DNA from: Bacillota bacterium
Lineage (GTDB): Bacteria > Bacillota > UBA4882 > UBA8346
Direction: 5' to 3'
Length of the DNA stretch: 64,000 nucleotides
Assembly (NCBI GenBank): GCA_023417475.1
Contig: JAEZFP010000055.1
Location: forward strand, 1-64,000
A program made the position numbers and the translations under genes. Below are positions 53,926 through 62,206 of this stretch, piece by piece (position 1 is the first letter of the stretch; each line of letters opens with the position of its first letter). The notes under the pieces were generated by a model. The model worked only from the letters and a program-made list of their open reading frames with translations, was not told the DNA's origin and searched no databases.

Positions 53926-55095
53926 ATGGCACAACGCAATCCGGAACGGTTTGAGCGGAATGTTGCGATTGATCGCGGCCTGTTTGAGGAAGCGCTCGGT
54001 TATTGTATTGAAAAGACCCGGCAAAACAGTACGGTTTTCGTGGATCAGGTTCCGGCTTCGGCCAGCAAGGATCTGGTTTATGAAGCGATTGACAATACCT
54101 ATTGGACCGCTTCCTTCTGGTGCGGGATGTTGTGGTTGGCCTACGAGGCCACCGGCGAGGCGACTTTCCGGCAGGTGGCCGAAGGTCAACTTAAGCTGCA
54201 TCAAAACCGCTTAGACCGGAAAGTCAATATCGACACCCATGATCTGGGATTCTTATATTCGTTATCTTGCGTCGCCGGGTATCGCTTGACCGGAAATGCC
54301 GCGGCAAGGGATTACGCAGTCCGCGCCGCCGACCACTTATCCGGCCGTTACTTGGAAAAACCCCAAGTGATCCAGGCGTGGGGCAAACTTGACGACCCGG
54401 AGAAAAAAGGGCAGATCATCATGGATTGCCTGTTGAACTTGCCGTTGCTCTATTGGGCCACGGAAGTGACCGGGAATCGCAAGTATCATCAGATGGCCCA
54501 CAATCATGCGAAACAAGCAGCCCGTTTGTTGGTTCGTCCCGACGATTCGAGCTTTCACACCTACTTTTTGGATGTTGCCACCGGTGAACCGTTGATCGGC
54601 AAAACGCACCAAGGCTTTGCCGACGACTCGACCTGGGCGCGCGGTCAAGCCTGGGGTATTTATGGTTTTCCCTTAAGTTATTGCTATACCCGGGATTGGA
54701 CCTTGATTGAAACCGCGGTCCGTCTGACCGAGTATTTCCTGGCCCATTTGCCCGACGACGCGATCTGTTACTGGGATCTGGTGTTTACCTCCGGTAATGA
54801 AGAACGCGATAGCTCCGCGGCAGCCCTGGCGGTCTGCGGAATCCTGGAAATGTGCAAACACTTGCCACTGACCCATCCCGCCAAACGCCGTTTTGAAAAC
54901 GCGGCGCTAGTGATGCTGGAGTCGTTGACCAAGCATTATCTGACCAAAAACCATCCCGAATCCAACGGTATTTTACTACACGGCGTGCAACACAAACCCA
55001 AAAAGCTGGGGGTCGACGAGTGTTGCATCTGGGGCGATTATTATTATTTCGAAGCAATTCTCCGGGTTCTCCGCGATTGGAAACCTTATTGGTGA
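53926..55095 (+). CDS. GH88 unsaturated glucuronyl/galacturonyl hydrolase
   Basis: A 389-residue (alpha/alpha)6-barrel enzyme that removes the 4,5-unsaturated uronic acid from oligosaccharides made by polysaccharide lyases. NIDTHDLGFLY and QIIMDCLLNLPLLYWA hold the two catalytic Asp residues; GFADDSTWARGQAWGIYGF and SSAAALAVCGILEM are family landmarks. No signal peptide, so it acts on imported oligosaccharides in the cytoplasm. TTGGAGGT precedes ATG 53926. No lyase or transporter for the polymer is in the window. Confidence 0.93.
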   Translation: MAQRNPERFERNVAIDRGLFEEALGYCIEKTRQNSTVFVDQVPASASKDLVYEAIDNTYWTASFWCGMLWLAYEATGEATFRQVAEGQLKLHQNRLDRKVNIDTHDLGFLYSLSCVAGYRLTGNAAARDYAVRAADHLSGRYLEKPQVIQAWGKLDDPEKKGQIIMDCLLNLPLLYWATEVTGNRKYHQMAHNHAKQAARLLVRPDDSSFHTYFLDVATGEPLIGKTHQGFADDSTWARGQAWGIYGFPLSYCYTRDWTLIETAVRLTEYFLAHLPDDAICYWDLVFTSGNEERDSSAAALAVCGILEMCKHLPLTHPAKRRFENAALVMLESLTKHYLTKNHPESNGILLHGVQHKPKKLGVDECCIWGDYYYFEAILRVLRDWKPYW

Positions 55096-55118
55096 GTCAA
55101 TCCCAAACACCCTTCTCA

Positions 55119-55147
55119 AAGCCCGGTCACTCCGGGCCCTTTTTATC
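55119..55147 (+). terminator. Terminator of the GH88 gene
   Basis: GCCCGG-TCACT-CCGGGC followed by CCTTTTTA. Confidence 0.85.
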
Positions 55148-55264
55148 TAAAAAGGGCGATAAACTTCGTATCGCCGCGTCACACTGCGGCCCGGCGTCCT
55201 CACGCTACTCGCTTCTTTCCCTGTTTCCCGCTGTCTAAAGGCAATTTATGTCTTGTCGGAGTTC

Positions 55265-55297
55265 AAAAGCAACGCTCCATTTTGGAGCGTTGCTTTT
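55265..55297. terminator. Free-standing terminator-like hairpin
   Basis: A perfect 15-bp stem, AAAAGCAACGCTCCA / TGGAGCGTTGCTTTT, separated from other signals. No gene lies between it and the GH88 terminator; it may end read-through from either side. Confidence 0.7.
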
Positions 55298-55453
55298 GGC
55301 TTATAAGAGTGGTTAAAATTTGGGAAATAATTATGATTATGGCAGGAAGAATTTGGGCCGAGATGTAAGTATATTAAACAGCAGGCGTCCGATAGTCAGG
55401 GGATCAACAATCAAATGGGAGAAGGAATGGGGTCACGGTAATGAAGTCGGTTT

Positions 55454-55921
55454 TCAGCCGACGGTGATCCCCGGGCGGTAATCGCCTGGCGTCCCCCAAT
55501 ATTCGTATTGGTTAAATTCGGGAAGAGACGAGGCGAAGTGAACCCAGACCGGCGCCAGGTCCAAGCTCGGGTGGGCGGTGAAAAAAGCCCGGTCGCCATA
55601 ACGAATGGCAGTTAAGGCGAGCGGCAATTCCTGGCGGAAAATCCGGGAACGGCGTTCCGCCACTTCTCCTCCGTACAACCCGTCGACGAATAGAACGATC
55701 AATAAGTAATATTGGTGATCGGTAATCCGCCATTCGCCAAAAACCTCGTCACGCATGGTGTTAAGTTGATCATAAGTGTACTGGAGGCTTACGGTGAGGA
55801 AAAGTTCGGCGGTTTTGTCAGAATGGGCGAGCGTATAACGGCGTTCGAGGATCGGGTCGGTCCGGGTCACGCCGCTACCAAACGTGACCGTCAGTTTGGC
55901 GGGTTCAAAGCGGTTTTCCAT
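55454..55921 (-). CDS. STAY-GREEN family protein
   Basis: A 155-residue protein matching the staygreen domain throughout: FEPAKLTVTFGSGVTRTDPI, RRYTLAHSDKTAELFLTV, RDEVFGEWR, RIFRQELPLALTAIRYGD, LDLAPVWVHFASSLPEFNQY and EYWGTPGDYRPG. Plant SGR removes magnesium from chlorophyll a; bacterial homologues are known but their physiological role is unclear. No chlorophyll or tetrapyrrole gene is in this window. ATG 55921 is preferred, 7 nt after GAGGTG. It stands alone. Confidence 0.85.
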   Translation of the reverse strand: MENRFEPAKLTVTFGSGVTRTDPILERRYTLAHSDKTAELFLTVSLQYTYDQLNTMRDEVFGEWRITDHQYYLLIVLFVDGLYGGEVAERRSRIFRQELPLALTAIRYGDRAFFTAHPSLDLAPVWVHFASSLPEFNQYEYWGTPGDYRPGITVG

Positions 55922-56073
55922 GGCAAGCACCTCGACAGGATTCCTTTGTCATAGGATATGTGACAAGGTGGCGGGATGGTTATCAAAACTTGGGATAAAG
56001 CGCTAGCTGGATAGAATGACCAGCTTATTTTGACAGTCAGAATAATCGCATAATCGTAAAGGAGACGATCCAA

Positions 56074-56403
56074 TTGAAAATTGAAAGGGTACCGTTTTGC
56101 ACGATTGACTGGAGTACGGTGGAACCAACCATTCATCCCGGCATTACCGGCGAGGCGCGCTGGCGGACTTTTGAGATGGGCAATATCCGGGTGCGGATGG
56201 TGGAGTATACCCCGGGATATCTGGCCGATCATTGGTGCGGTCGTGGCCATGTGTTGCTGGTGATGGAAGGGGAGTTGGTGACGGAGCTTAGCGACGGACG
56301 GAAGTTTGTGTTGACGCCGGGCACCAGTTATCAAGTGGCCGACGACATCAATCCCCACCGGTCGATGACCGAGACCGGGGCAAAGTTGTTTATTGTCGAT
56401 TAA
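56074..56403 (+). CDS. Small cupin protein (DHCW-like motif)
   Basis: A 109-residue single-domain cupin. ADHWCGRGHVLLVMEGELVT and the second half TPGTSYQVADDINPHRSM carry the metal His residues. Members are of unknown function. TTG 56074 follows AAAGGAGA. It is upstream of acetyltransferase remnants. Confidence 0.8.
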   Translation: MKIERVPFCTIDWSTVEPTIHPGITGEARWRTFEMGNIRVRMVEYTPGYLADHWCGRGHVLLVMEGELVTELSDGRKFVLTPGTSYQVADDINPHRSMTETGAKLFIVD

Positions 56404-56437
56404 CCGCCCCATAAATGGTTGATTGGGAGTCAAATCA

Positions 56438-57012
56438 ATGAATATTGTAGTCCGCTCATTTCGGCTCGAAGATGCCAAAGCCTTTTCGGAATTGGTAATT
56501 CGGGTTTTTAATCAATTTGTTGCCCCTGGCTATTCGCAAGAAGGCAGGCAGACTTTTTATGACTACCTAGTTCCGAATCTGGTCATAGAGCGGGTAAGGA
56601 TGGAGTCGATTCAATTTTATTAGCCGAAGTCAATTCGAGAATGGCTGGGGTGATTGCCTGCCGGGAATATCGGCATCTCTCGATCCTTTTCGTTGAAGCT
56701 TCATATCAACGACAGGGCATCGCCAAACTGCTTTTGAATCGGATGATCGATCACTTACGGTCTGCAGACAGTTTCCCTTCGGTACTTACGGTCAATGGTG
56801 GTCGGGAGATGAGTTTTTGATCAAGGAGTTTTTTGTCGCCGGGGAGCAACAGCGTTCCGGAGTGGGGACGCGGATCTTGGATTATGTCCAAGCGGGATTG
56901 GTGACGGCCAATTTCCGCAATATCATTTTACTGACGGAAACCGGCTATCCGGCCGAAGCTTTCTATCAACGGCTGGTTTTCAAGCGATCCCGAGCAACCG
57001 CTTTATGTATAA
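56438..57012 (+). pseudogene. Chimeric remnant of two GNAT acetyltransferases
   Basis: The first part (56438-about 56755) reads VVRSFRLEDAKAFSELVIRV, then in another frame ILLAEVNSRMAGVIACREYR and FVEASYQRQGIAKLLLNRM; a frameshift lies near 56590-56610. Near 56765 it joins the second half of a different GNAT: FGTYGQWWSGDEFLIKEFFV, AGEQQRSGVGTRILDYV and TGYPAEAFYQRLVFK, with another shift before the likely end EQPLYV. Two acetyl-CoA sites (RQGIA, RSGVG) in one short stretch show it is a fusion. Confidence 0.7.
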
Positions 57013-57033
57013 ATCATTGTAATTGTGGTCGGA

Positions 57034-57885
57034 TTACAATTGCAGCGCCATCTCGTATTGCATAATGAAATTGGTAAAACCGGCTTTTGTCAAGAAATGA
57101 ATCATGGTTGCGTTGCGACTGTCGATATTGATGAAACTGGCCGTATCCGGTGCACTCCGCTCCAACAACGCCCCGACCAAACTCGTGCCGATTCCTTTGC
57201 CACGGTGGACTTCCGCGACAGCCAGCTGGTAAAACGCGCCGCTCACTTTGTCGCAAATGCCGTAACCGGCGATTGTCCCATCGATCCGGACCACCGCCGC
57301 GTGGCAACGGTCCGGAATGGCCAGCACTGCCGCCCGGTTATTTTGCCACGAGGGTTGATAAGCGCCGCAATCGTCGAGTTGCTCCCAGGGCAACGCCTGG
57401 GGAGCGAGGATTTCCACCGAATGGTTTGGGCGTAGCGTCAAGTTGGACTTGGCGGCTTTGTAACAATGGAATTCCCGGGTGATGGCAAAGCCTTGCCTTT
57501 GATATATTTTAACCGCCGGAGCATTGGTTTGAATCACTTCCAACAGATATTGGCGGATTTGCCGTTGGCGCAAGACCGTCGCCAGTTGGTCGAGGATCGC
57601 GGTGGTAATGCCTTGGTTGCGATACGCCGGCAAAACCCCTGTTCCGCTGTCATAGGCGGTTAAGACACCGTGTAACTCCCGAACCCCGTTGATAACAAAT
57701 CCCACCAAAGACCGATCTGCGAACGCCCCAAACGAATAATTCAGCTTACAGCCGTTTCGTCTCAATAACATCGCAAACTGATCGGGCGTGAGTTGAGAAC
57801 CGACTTGATAGTCGGCAAAGGCGGCGTTAAATGTCTCGAGCAATGTCGCGGGACTTACTTCCGCCAAGGTTTGATAGCGAATCAT
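57034..57885 (-). CDS. Two-domain GNAT acetyltransferase
   Basis: A 283-residue protein with two GNAT folds: the N-terminal one with VLPAYRNQGITTAILDQL and YQRQGFAITREFHCYK, the C-terminal one with AVAEVHRGKGIGTSLVGALL and FLTKAGFTNFIMQYEM. Both acetyl-CoA loops look usable. Substrate unknown. GAGGTGA precedes ATG 57885. Its 3' end abuts the remnant on the other strand. Confidence 0.88.
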   Translation of the reverse strand: MIRYQTLAEVSPATLLETFNAAFADYQVGSQLTPDQFAMLLRRNGCKLNYSFGAFADRSLVGFVINGVRELHGVLTAYDSGTGVLPAYRNQGITTAILDQLATVLRQRQIRQYLLEVIQTNAPAVKIYQRQGFAITREFHCYKAAKSNLTLRPNHSVEILAPQALPWEQLDDCGAYQPSWQNNRAAVLAIPDRCHAAVVRIDGTIAGYGICDKVSGAFYQLAVAEVHRGKGIGTSLVGALLERSAPDTASFINIDSRNATMIHFLTKAGFTNFIMQYEMALQL

Positions 57886-58011
57886 CGGGTCACCTCGTTA
57901 TAAAATCGAATCATCTTTCATAGTAGCAGATCGGAGCGGCCCATTCTAGTCCCCTGAGTGATTTTTTCCCAAATTGCAGGTTTTTCCCCTTCCACATCGA
58001 ACATTTATTCT

Positions 58012-59214
58012 ATGCAAAACATCCGTGAACAAATTGAAAGCAATGAAGAACTGACACTGGCGTCGTACGCCGCCAAAGCGGCCGCAGCGCGGGGCCGGAG
58101 CTATCCGGAGACCGAAGATGATTACCGGACCTGTTACCAACGGGACCGGGACCGGATTCTCTATACCGGCGCCTTTAAGAATTTGCAATTTAAAACCCAG
58201 GTTTTTGTGGTTCATGAGGGCGATTTTTACCGGACCCGGTTGACCCATACGTTGGAGGTGACCCAACACGCCCGGACCTTTGCCCGGGTGTTGAAGGTGA
58301 ATGAAGATCTGGTGGAGGCGATGGCCTTAGCCCACGATCTGGGTCATTCGCCGTTTGGGCACGCCGGCGAGGAGATGCTGGCCGAGTTGCTCAAGGACTA
58401 CGGCGGGTTTGATCATAACCTCCACAGTTTAAAGGTGGTTGACCGGCTTGAGGAACGGTATCCCAATTTCCCCGGTCTCAATCTGACCTATGAAACCCGG
58501 GAAGGATTAGCCCGGCATTTGACCCGGTTTGACAATCCGCAATTGCCGGCGGAATTTAAGGGATCCCCGCAACCAAGCATTGAAGCGCAGATTGTCAATC
58601 TCTCCGACGCCTTGGCCTTCGCCGCCCATGATCTCGACGACGCGCTGCGGGTCGGCTTGGTGCGCTGGTCGGACATTGTGGAGCTGGAGATTCCGGTGAT
58701 CCAGGAGATTGTGGCCGCCATCGCCGCCGAGGAGCGGGCGGGGCGCTTCAGCGAACAAATGCGCGAGTTACGGTTGATCCGGCATTTGATCTACCGGTTT
58801 AATGAGGATTGTATTATCCAGTCCCAACGCAATCTGGCGGTTTTACAGCTTGACGCGCCGGACGACATTCGGCGCTTGGAACGTCCGGTGGTCGAGCTTT
58901 CGCCGGTGCGCCAACGCGATCTGGAGATGCTCATCACCTATCTCTACGACCAGGTCTACAAAAATCCGGTGGTCCTAATGATGGCCGAAAAGGGCAAACT
59001 GATTCTGGAACGGCTTTTCAAACGATTTTGGGATAACCCGCAATTGCTTCCGGTCCAAGTGACCCAAGGCGGCGTCCGGTTGACTGGCGAGAATATCAAA
59101 GCGATACTGATCGGGGATTATCTGGCCGGTTTGACCGACCGTCAGGCAATGGATATCTACGAGATGATGTTTGAACCGTATACGAAAGTCATGGGTTATG
59201 GCTTTGGAAAATAA
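58012..59214 (+). CDS. dGTPase-like HD-domain dNTP triphosphohydrolase
   Basis: A 400-residue HD enzyme that cuts dNTPs to deoxynucleosides and triphosphate. FYRTRLTHTLEVTQHARTFA, ALAHDLGHSPFGHAGEEML (metal HD) and ALAFAAHDLDDALRVGLV are family motifs; the N-terminal DRDRILYTGAFKNLQFKTQV is typical too. No ribosome binding site is visible before ATG 58012; the frame continues to 57958 without a better start. Confidence 0.92.
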   Translation: MQNIREQIESNEELTLASYAAKAAAARGRSYPETEDDYRTCYQRDRDRILYTGAFKNLQFKTQVFVVHEGDFYRTRLTHTLEVTQHARTFARVLKVNEDLVEAMALAHDLGHSPFGHAGEEMLAELLKDYGGFDHNLHSLKVVDRLEERYPNFPGLNLTYETREGLARHLTRFDNPQLPAEFKGSPQPSIEAQIVNLSDALAFAAHDLDDALRVGLVRWSDIVELEIPVIQEIVAAIAAEERAGRFSEQMRELRLIRHLIYRFNEDCIIQSQRNLAVLQLDAPDDIRRLERPVVELSPVRQRDLEMLITYLYDQVYKNPVVLMMAEKGKLILERLFKRFWDNPQLLPVQVTQGGVRLTGENIKAILIGDYLAGLTDRQAMDIYEMMFEPYTKVMGYGFGK

Positions 59215-59217
59215 AAT

Positions 59218-59246
59218 TTGACAAAGCCCGGTAATTGCTTTATGAT
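59218..59246 (+). promoter_or_regulatory. Strong promoter of the metal-transport leader
   Basis: TTGACA (59218-59223), 17 nt, TATGAT (59241-59246), beginning 4 nt after the dNTPase stop. It gives a leader of nearly 400 nt before the next start codon. Confidence 0.85.
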
Positions 59247-59319
59247 AAAAATAACTTATTTGGCGGAATTTCGCGAAATAACGCGGGTTTTGGTTTGAAC
59301 GATTCAATCGAACGATTTT

Positions 59320-59475
59320 GGAAAATTTACATAACGGAGTGGTGAGTAATGGAAGCTGGCCCTAGTAATACTAGATATAGCAACTTAACAAATTTACTCA
59401 CCGGAGCCGATTTAGGCTAAAGGGTTTTTCTTGCGCACGTTATCAGAAACCTCCCATCCGGGAGGTTTTATTTTT
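59320..59475 (+). promoter_or_regulatory. Structured leader with terminator, riboswitch candidate
   Basis: GGTGAGTAA (59341-59349) pairs with TTACTCACC (59394-59402) around an inner CTAGTAATACTAG hairpin; AGCC-GATTTA-GGCT follows, then an intrinsic terminator AAACCTCCC-ATCC-GGGAGGTTT (59447-59468) with T run. A promoter, a long folded leader and a terminator before a metal-transport gene form a riboswitch-like layout. I could not match it to a known class. Confidence 0.5.
59447..59475 (+). terminator. Intrinsic terminator in the leader
   Basis: AAACCTCCC-ATCC-GGGAGGTTT, then TATTTTT. Confidence 0.9.
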
Positions 59476-59557
59476 GTGCCCAAACCCCAGCTTTTTGCAC
59501 GGTACCGATTTTGCGGAAACGGATTTAACGCGCCATCGGATTTTTGCATATGATAAA

Positions 59558-59620
59558 TAGGTGAGGCTCCTGCAAGCTTCGTAAGGTGTTTGCGCATTGC
59601 GCTCGACGATACCGCGTACC
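59558..59620 (+). promoter_or_regulatory. Shortened M-box-like sequence
   Basis: TAGGTGAGGCTCCT (59558-59571) equals the conserved 5' core of the M-box magnesium riboswitch. About 32 nt later GCGCTCGACGATACC resembles the M-box 3' end (GCTCTACGATTGAAGG). The roughly 100 nt between them in a normal M-box are missing. A TATGAT at 59549 just before could be a -10. A decayed or minimal M-box is the reading. Confidence 0.45.
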
Positions 59621-59635
59621 AAAGGAGGAGAAACC

Positions 59636-60889
59636 ATGGCGGCGGCGGTTATCAAAAGTTATTACCTCAGCCGGATGCTTCAGTTGAAGGTCCATACGTC
59701 CGACGGTCATGTCCTCGGCGTTTTAAAAGATGTGATCAGCACCAACGCCGAGCGGCCGGAGGTCGTTGCCTGCATCGTCAAAACCCGGGATCAGAGGGAG
59801 CTGACGTTGGATTGGCACCAGTTTTCCTTAACCAAAGAGAAAAACACCTATGTGTTGACCTGCCAAATCCAAACTCCGGTGACTCTTTCGGAACACAACG
59901 TTTATTTAAAGCGGCATATTCTTGATAAACAGATCGTCGATTTCGACGGAAAAAAGGTAGTTCGGGTCAATGATATTCGGCTGGCCGCCATCACCAGCGG
60001 ATTGTTTGTGGTGGCGGTGGATGTGGGGATGGAAGGCCTGCTGCGCCGGGTTGATTTAGCCAAACCCACCCAGAAGTTACTGCAGGCATTCGGAAAAAAC
60101 ATTCCCAGCAAACTGATTCTTTGGAGCAATATGGAACCGATTGGCTCTTCGCTGGATAAATTGCGCTTATCCACCACCGCTTCCAAATTGAGCACATTGC
60201 ATCCGTCGGAGTTGGCCGATATTATCGAGGAACTCGACGTGAAAACCGGGACCGCCCTCTTCAACTCGCTTGATCACGACCGGGCGGCCGATGTATTGGA
60301 AGAGTTGGAGTCCGATGTCCAATATAGCATCCTGGATCAATTGCCGGTCGAAAAAGCCGCTGATGTGCTTGAATTGATGCCGGTCGACGAAGTCGCCGAT
60401 ATCCTCGACGAACTCCGGGAAGACAAGGCGGAACGGTTGCTCAATGAGATGGACCAAGAGACTTCCGACGAAGTCCGGGAGTTGATGGAGTATCAGGAAA
60501 ATGAGGTTGGCAGTTTGATGTCGACCGACTATATTTCCTTCAAGGAAACGATGTCCGTCAGCGAAACCCTGGCCGAGTTACGCCGGTTGAAACCGGAGTC
60601 GGATACCATTTACTATCTGTATGTGGTTGATTACCATAATGCGTTGACCGCGATTTTATCCCTGCGCGATCTGGTGGTTTCCGAACCGCAGACCAAAATC
60701 GCCGAGATTATGAATGAAAAGATCGTTTATGTTTATGATACCGATCCCATCCATTCCTTGGTCGATATCATCTCCAAATATAGCCTGCTCGCCGTGCCGG
60801 TGGTTGATAAAGATCTGACGATGCTGGGCGTGGTGATCATCGATGACGTGGTTTATGAATTGCTTAAGCCGAAAAAACGGCGGTTGTAA
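59636..60889 (+). CDS. PRC-barrel, MgtE-N and CBS-pair protein
   Basis: A 417-residue cytosolic protein: PRC-barrel-like N-terminus (LKVHTSDGHVLGVLKDVIST), MgtE N-terminal superhelix (about 195-285; LHPSELADIIEELD, RAADVLEELESD, ADVLELMPVDEVADIL) and two CBS domains (about 290-410). The MgtE channel domain is absent. In MgtE these domains sense Mg2+ and gate the pore; here the protein probably regulates the transporter encoded next. AGGAGG precedes ATG 59636. Confidence 0.88.
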   Translation: MAAAVIKSYYLSRMLQLKVHTSDGHVLGVLKDVISTNAERPEVVACIVKTRDQRELTLDWHQFSLTKEKNTYVLTCQIQTPVTLSEHNVYLKRHILDKQIVDFDGKKVVRVNDIRLAAITSGLFVVAVDVGMEGLLRRVDLAKPTQKLLQAFGKNIPSKLILWSNMEPIGSSLDKLRLSTTASKLSTLHPSELADIIEELDVKTGTALFNSLDHDRAADVLEELESDVQYSILDQLPVEKAADVLELMPVDEVADILDELREDKAERLLNEMDQETSDEVRELMEYQENEVGSLMSTDYISFKETMSVSETLAELRRLKPESDTIYYLYVVDYHNALTAILSLRDLVVSEPQTKIAEIMNEKIVYVYDTDPIHSLVDIISKYSLLAVPVVDKDLTMLGVVIIDDVVYELLKPKKRRL

Positions 60890-60945
60890 CCGGACCGCAA
60901 TTTCCGGAACGTCAGGGTAGAAAAGGGAGCGAGTCAGAGGTTGCA

Positions 60946-62193
60946 ATGAAAGAATTTTTGAAACAAAAATGGCGGGTGTTTCTGTTATTCCTGTCCATTG
61001 TCGGACCGGGGTTGATCACCGCCAACGCCGATAACGACGCGGGCGGAATCGCCACCTACGCTACGGTCGGAGCCCGTTACGGCTATAAGATGCTCTGGGG
61101 GATTTTGTTAATCACCGTCAGTTTGGCGATCATTCAAGAGATGAGCGCCCGGATGGGGGTGGTTACCGGGAAAGGTTTGTCGGATCTGATCCGGGAAGAG
61201 TTTGGTGTCCGTTTGACGTTTTTCGCCATGGCTACCTTATTGTTGGCCAACATCGGCACGGTATTGGCGGAGTTTGCCGGGATCGCCGCCAGCCTTCATT
61301 TGTTTGGAATTCCCAGTTGCGTCAGTGTGCCCATTGTGGCGTTGTTAATCTGGTTGTTGGTCGTGAAAGGCTCCTATGGTATTGCCGAAAAGGCTTTTTT
61401 AATTTTGTCGCTGGTTTTTATCTCGTATATTGTCTCCGGCTTTTTGGCCAAACCCGATTGGCACGAGGTGATGCGGTCTTCGCTCCACCCGCAGTTTGTC
61501 TGGGAGGGTGAGTTTATCCTGTTATTCATCGGGATGATTGGGACCACCATCACCCCATGGATGCAGTTTTTCCTCCAGTCGTCGGTGGTTGATAAGGAGA
61601 TCCCGATCGAACATTATAAATACGAACGGGCCGATGTGTTGATCGGCGCTTTTGTCACCGATTTTGTGGCGTTTTTCATTATTGTTTGCACCGCCGCCAC
61701 TTTACATCAATCGGGCATCTTCGTCAAGACGGCCGAAGACGCGGCCCAAGCCTTGGGTCCGTTGGCGGGCGCCTACGCGAAATATTTGTTTGCTTTGGGT
61801 TTGTTTGGCGCTTCAACGTTAGGCGCGGGAATCGTGCCGCTTTCGACCTCCTACGCAATCTGTGAGGCGTTTGGGTGGGAAAGCAGTATCAACCGGAGTT
61901 TTAAGGAAGCGCCGATCTTTTTTACGCTGTATACGTTTTTGATCATCGTGGGCGCCTGCATCATCTTTATCCCGATGCGACATCTGTTCACGCTAATGCT
62001 GGTCTCGCAGGTGGTCAACGGAATTTTGGTCCCGATTATTCTGATCTTTATGTTGAAACTGACCAATGACCCCCGGGTCATGGGCGAATATACCAATAAA
62101 CCGCTCTTTAATTTCTTTGCGTATATTACGGTGGGGGCGATCATTTTACTGACGGTTTTCTATACGCTCAGCCTGTTCACCCCGATCTTTTAA
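60946..62193 (+). CDS. NRAMP-related divalent metal transporter, magnesium-type
   Basis: A 415-residue membrane protein with 11 helices in the LeuT fold. The first-helix metal motif is DNDAGG in GLITANADNDAGGIATY, not DPGN as in Mn/Fe NRAMPs. The sixth-helix motif MPH is replaced by TPWMQF. Loss of the Met is known for NRAMP-related magnesium transporters, and the coupling with an MgtE-N/CBS protein fits magnesium. The gene starts 56 nt after its partner. Confidence 0.85.
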   Translation: MKEFLKQKWRVFLLFLSIVGPGLITANADNDAGGIATYATVGARYGYKMLWGILLITVSLAIIQEMSARMGVVTGKGLSDLIREEFGVRLTFFAMATLLLANIGTVLAEFAGIAASLHLFGIPSCVSVPIVALLIWLLVVKGSYGIAEKAFLILSLVFISYIVSGFLAKPDWHEVMRSSLHPQFVWEGEFILLFIGMIGTTITPWMQFFLQSSVVDKEIPIEHYKYERADVLIGAFVTDFVAFFIIVCTAATLHQSGIFVKTAEDAAQALGPLAGAYAKYLFALGLFGASTLGAGIVPLSTSYAICEAFGWESSINRSFKEAPIFFTLYTFLIIVGACIIFIPMRHLFTLMLVSQVVNGILVPIILIFMLKLTNDPRVMGEYTNKPLFNFFAYITVGAIILLTVFYTLSLFTPIF

Positions 62194-62206
62194 AGTTGGG
62201 AGAATC

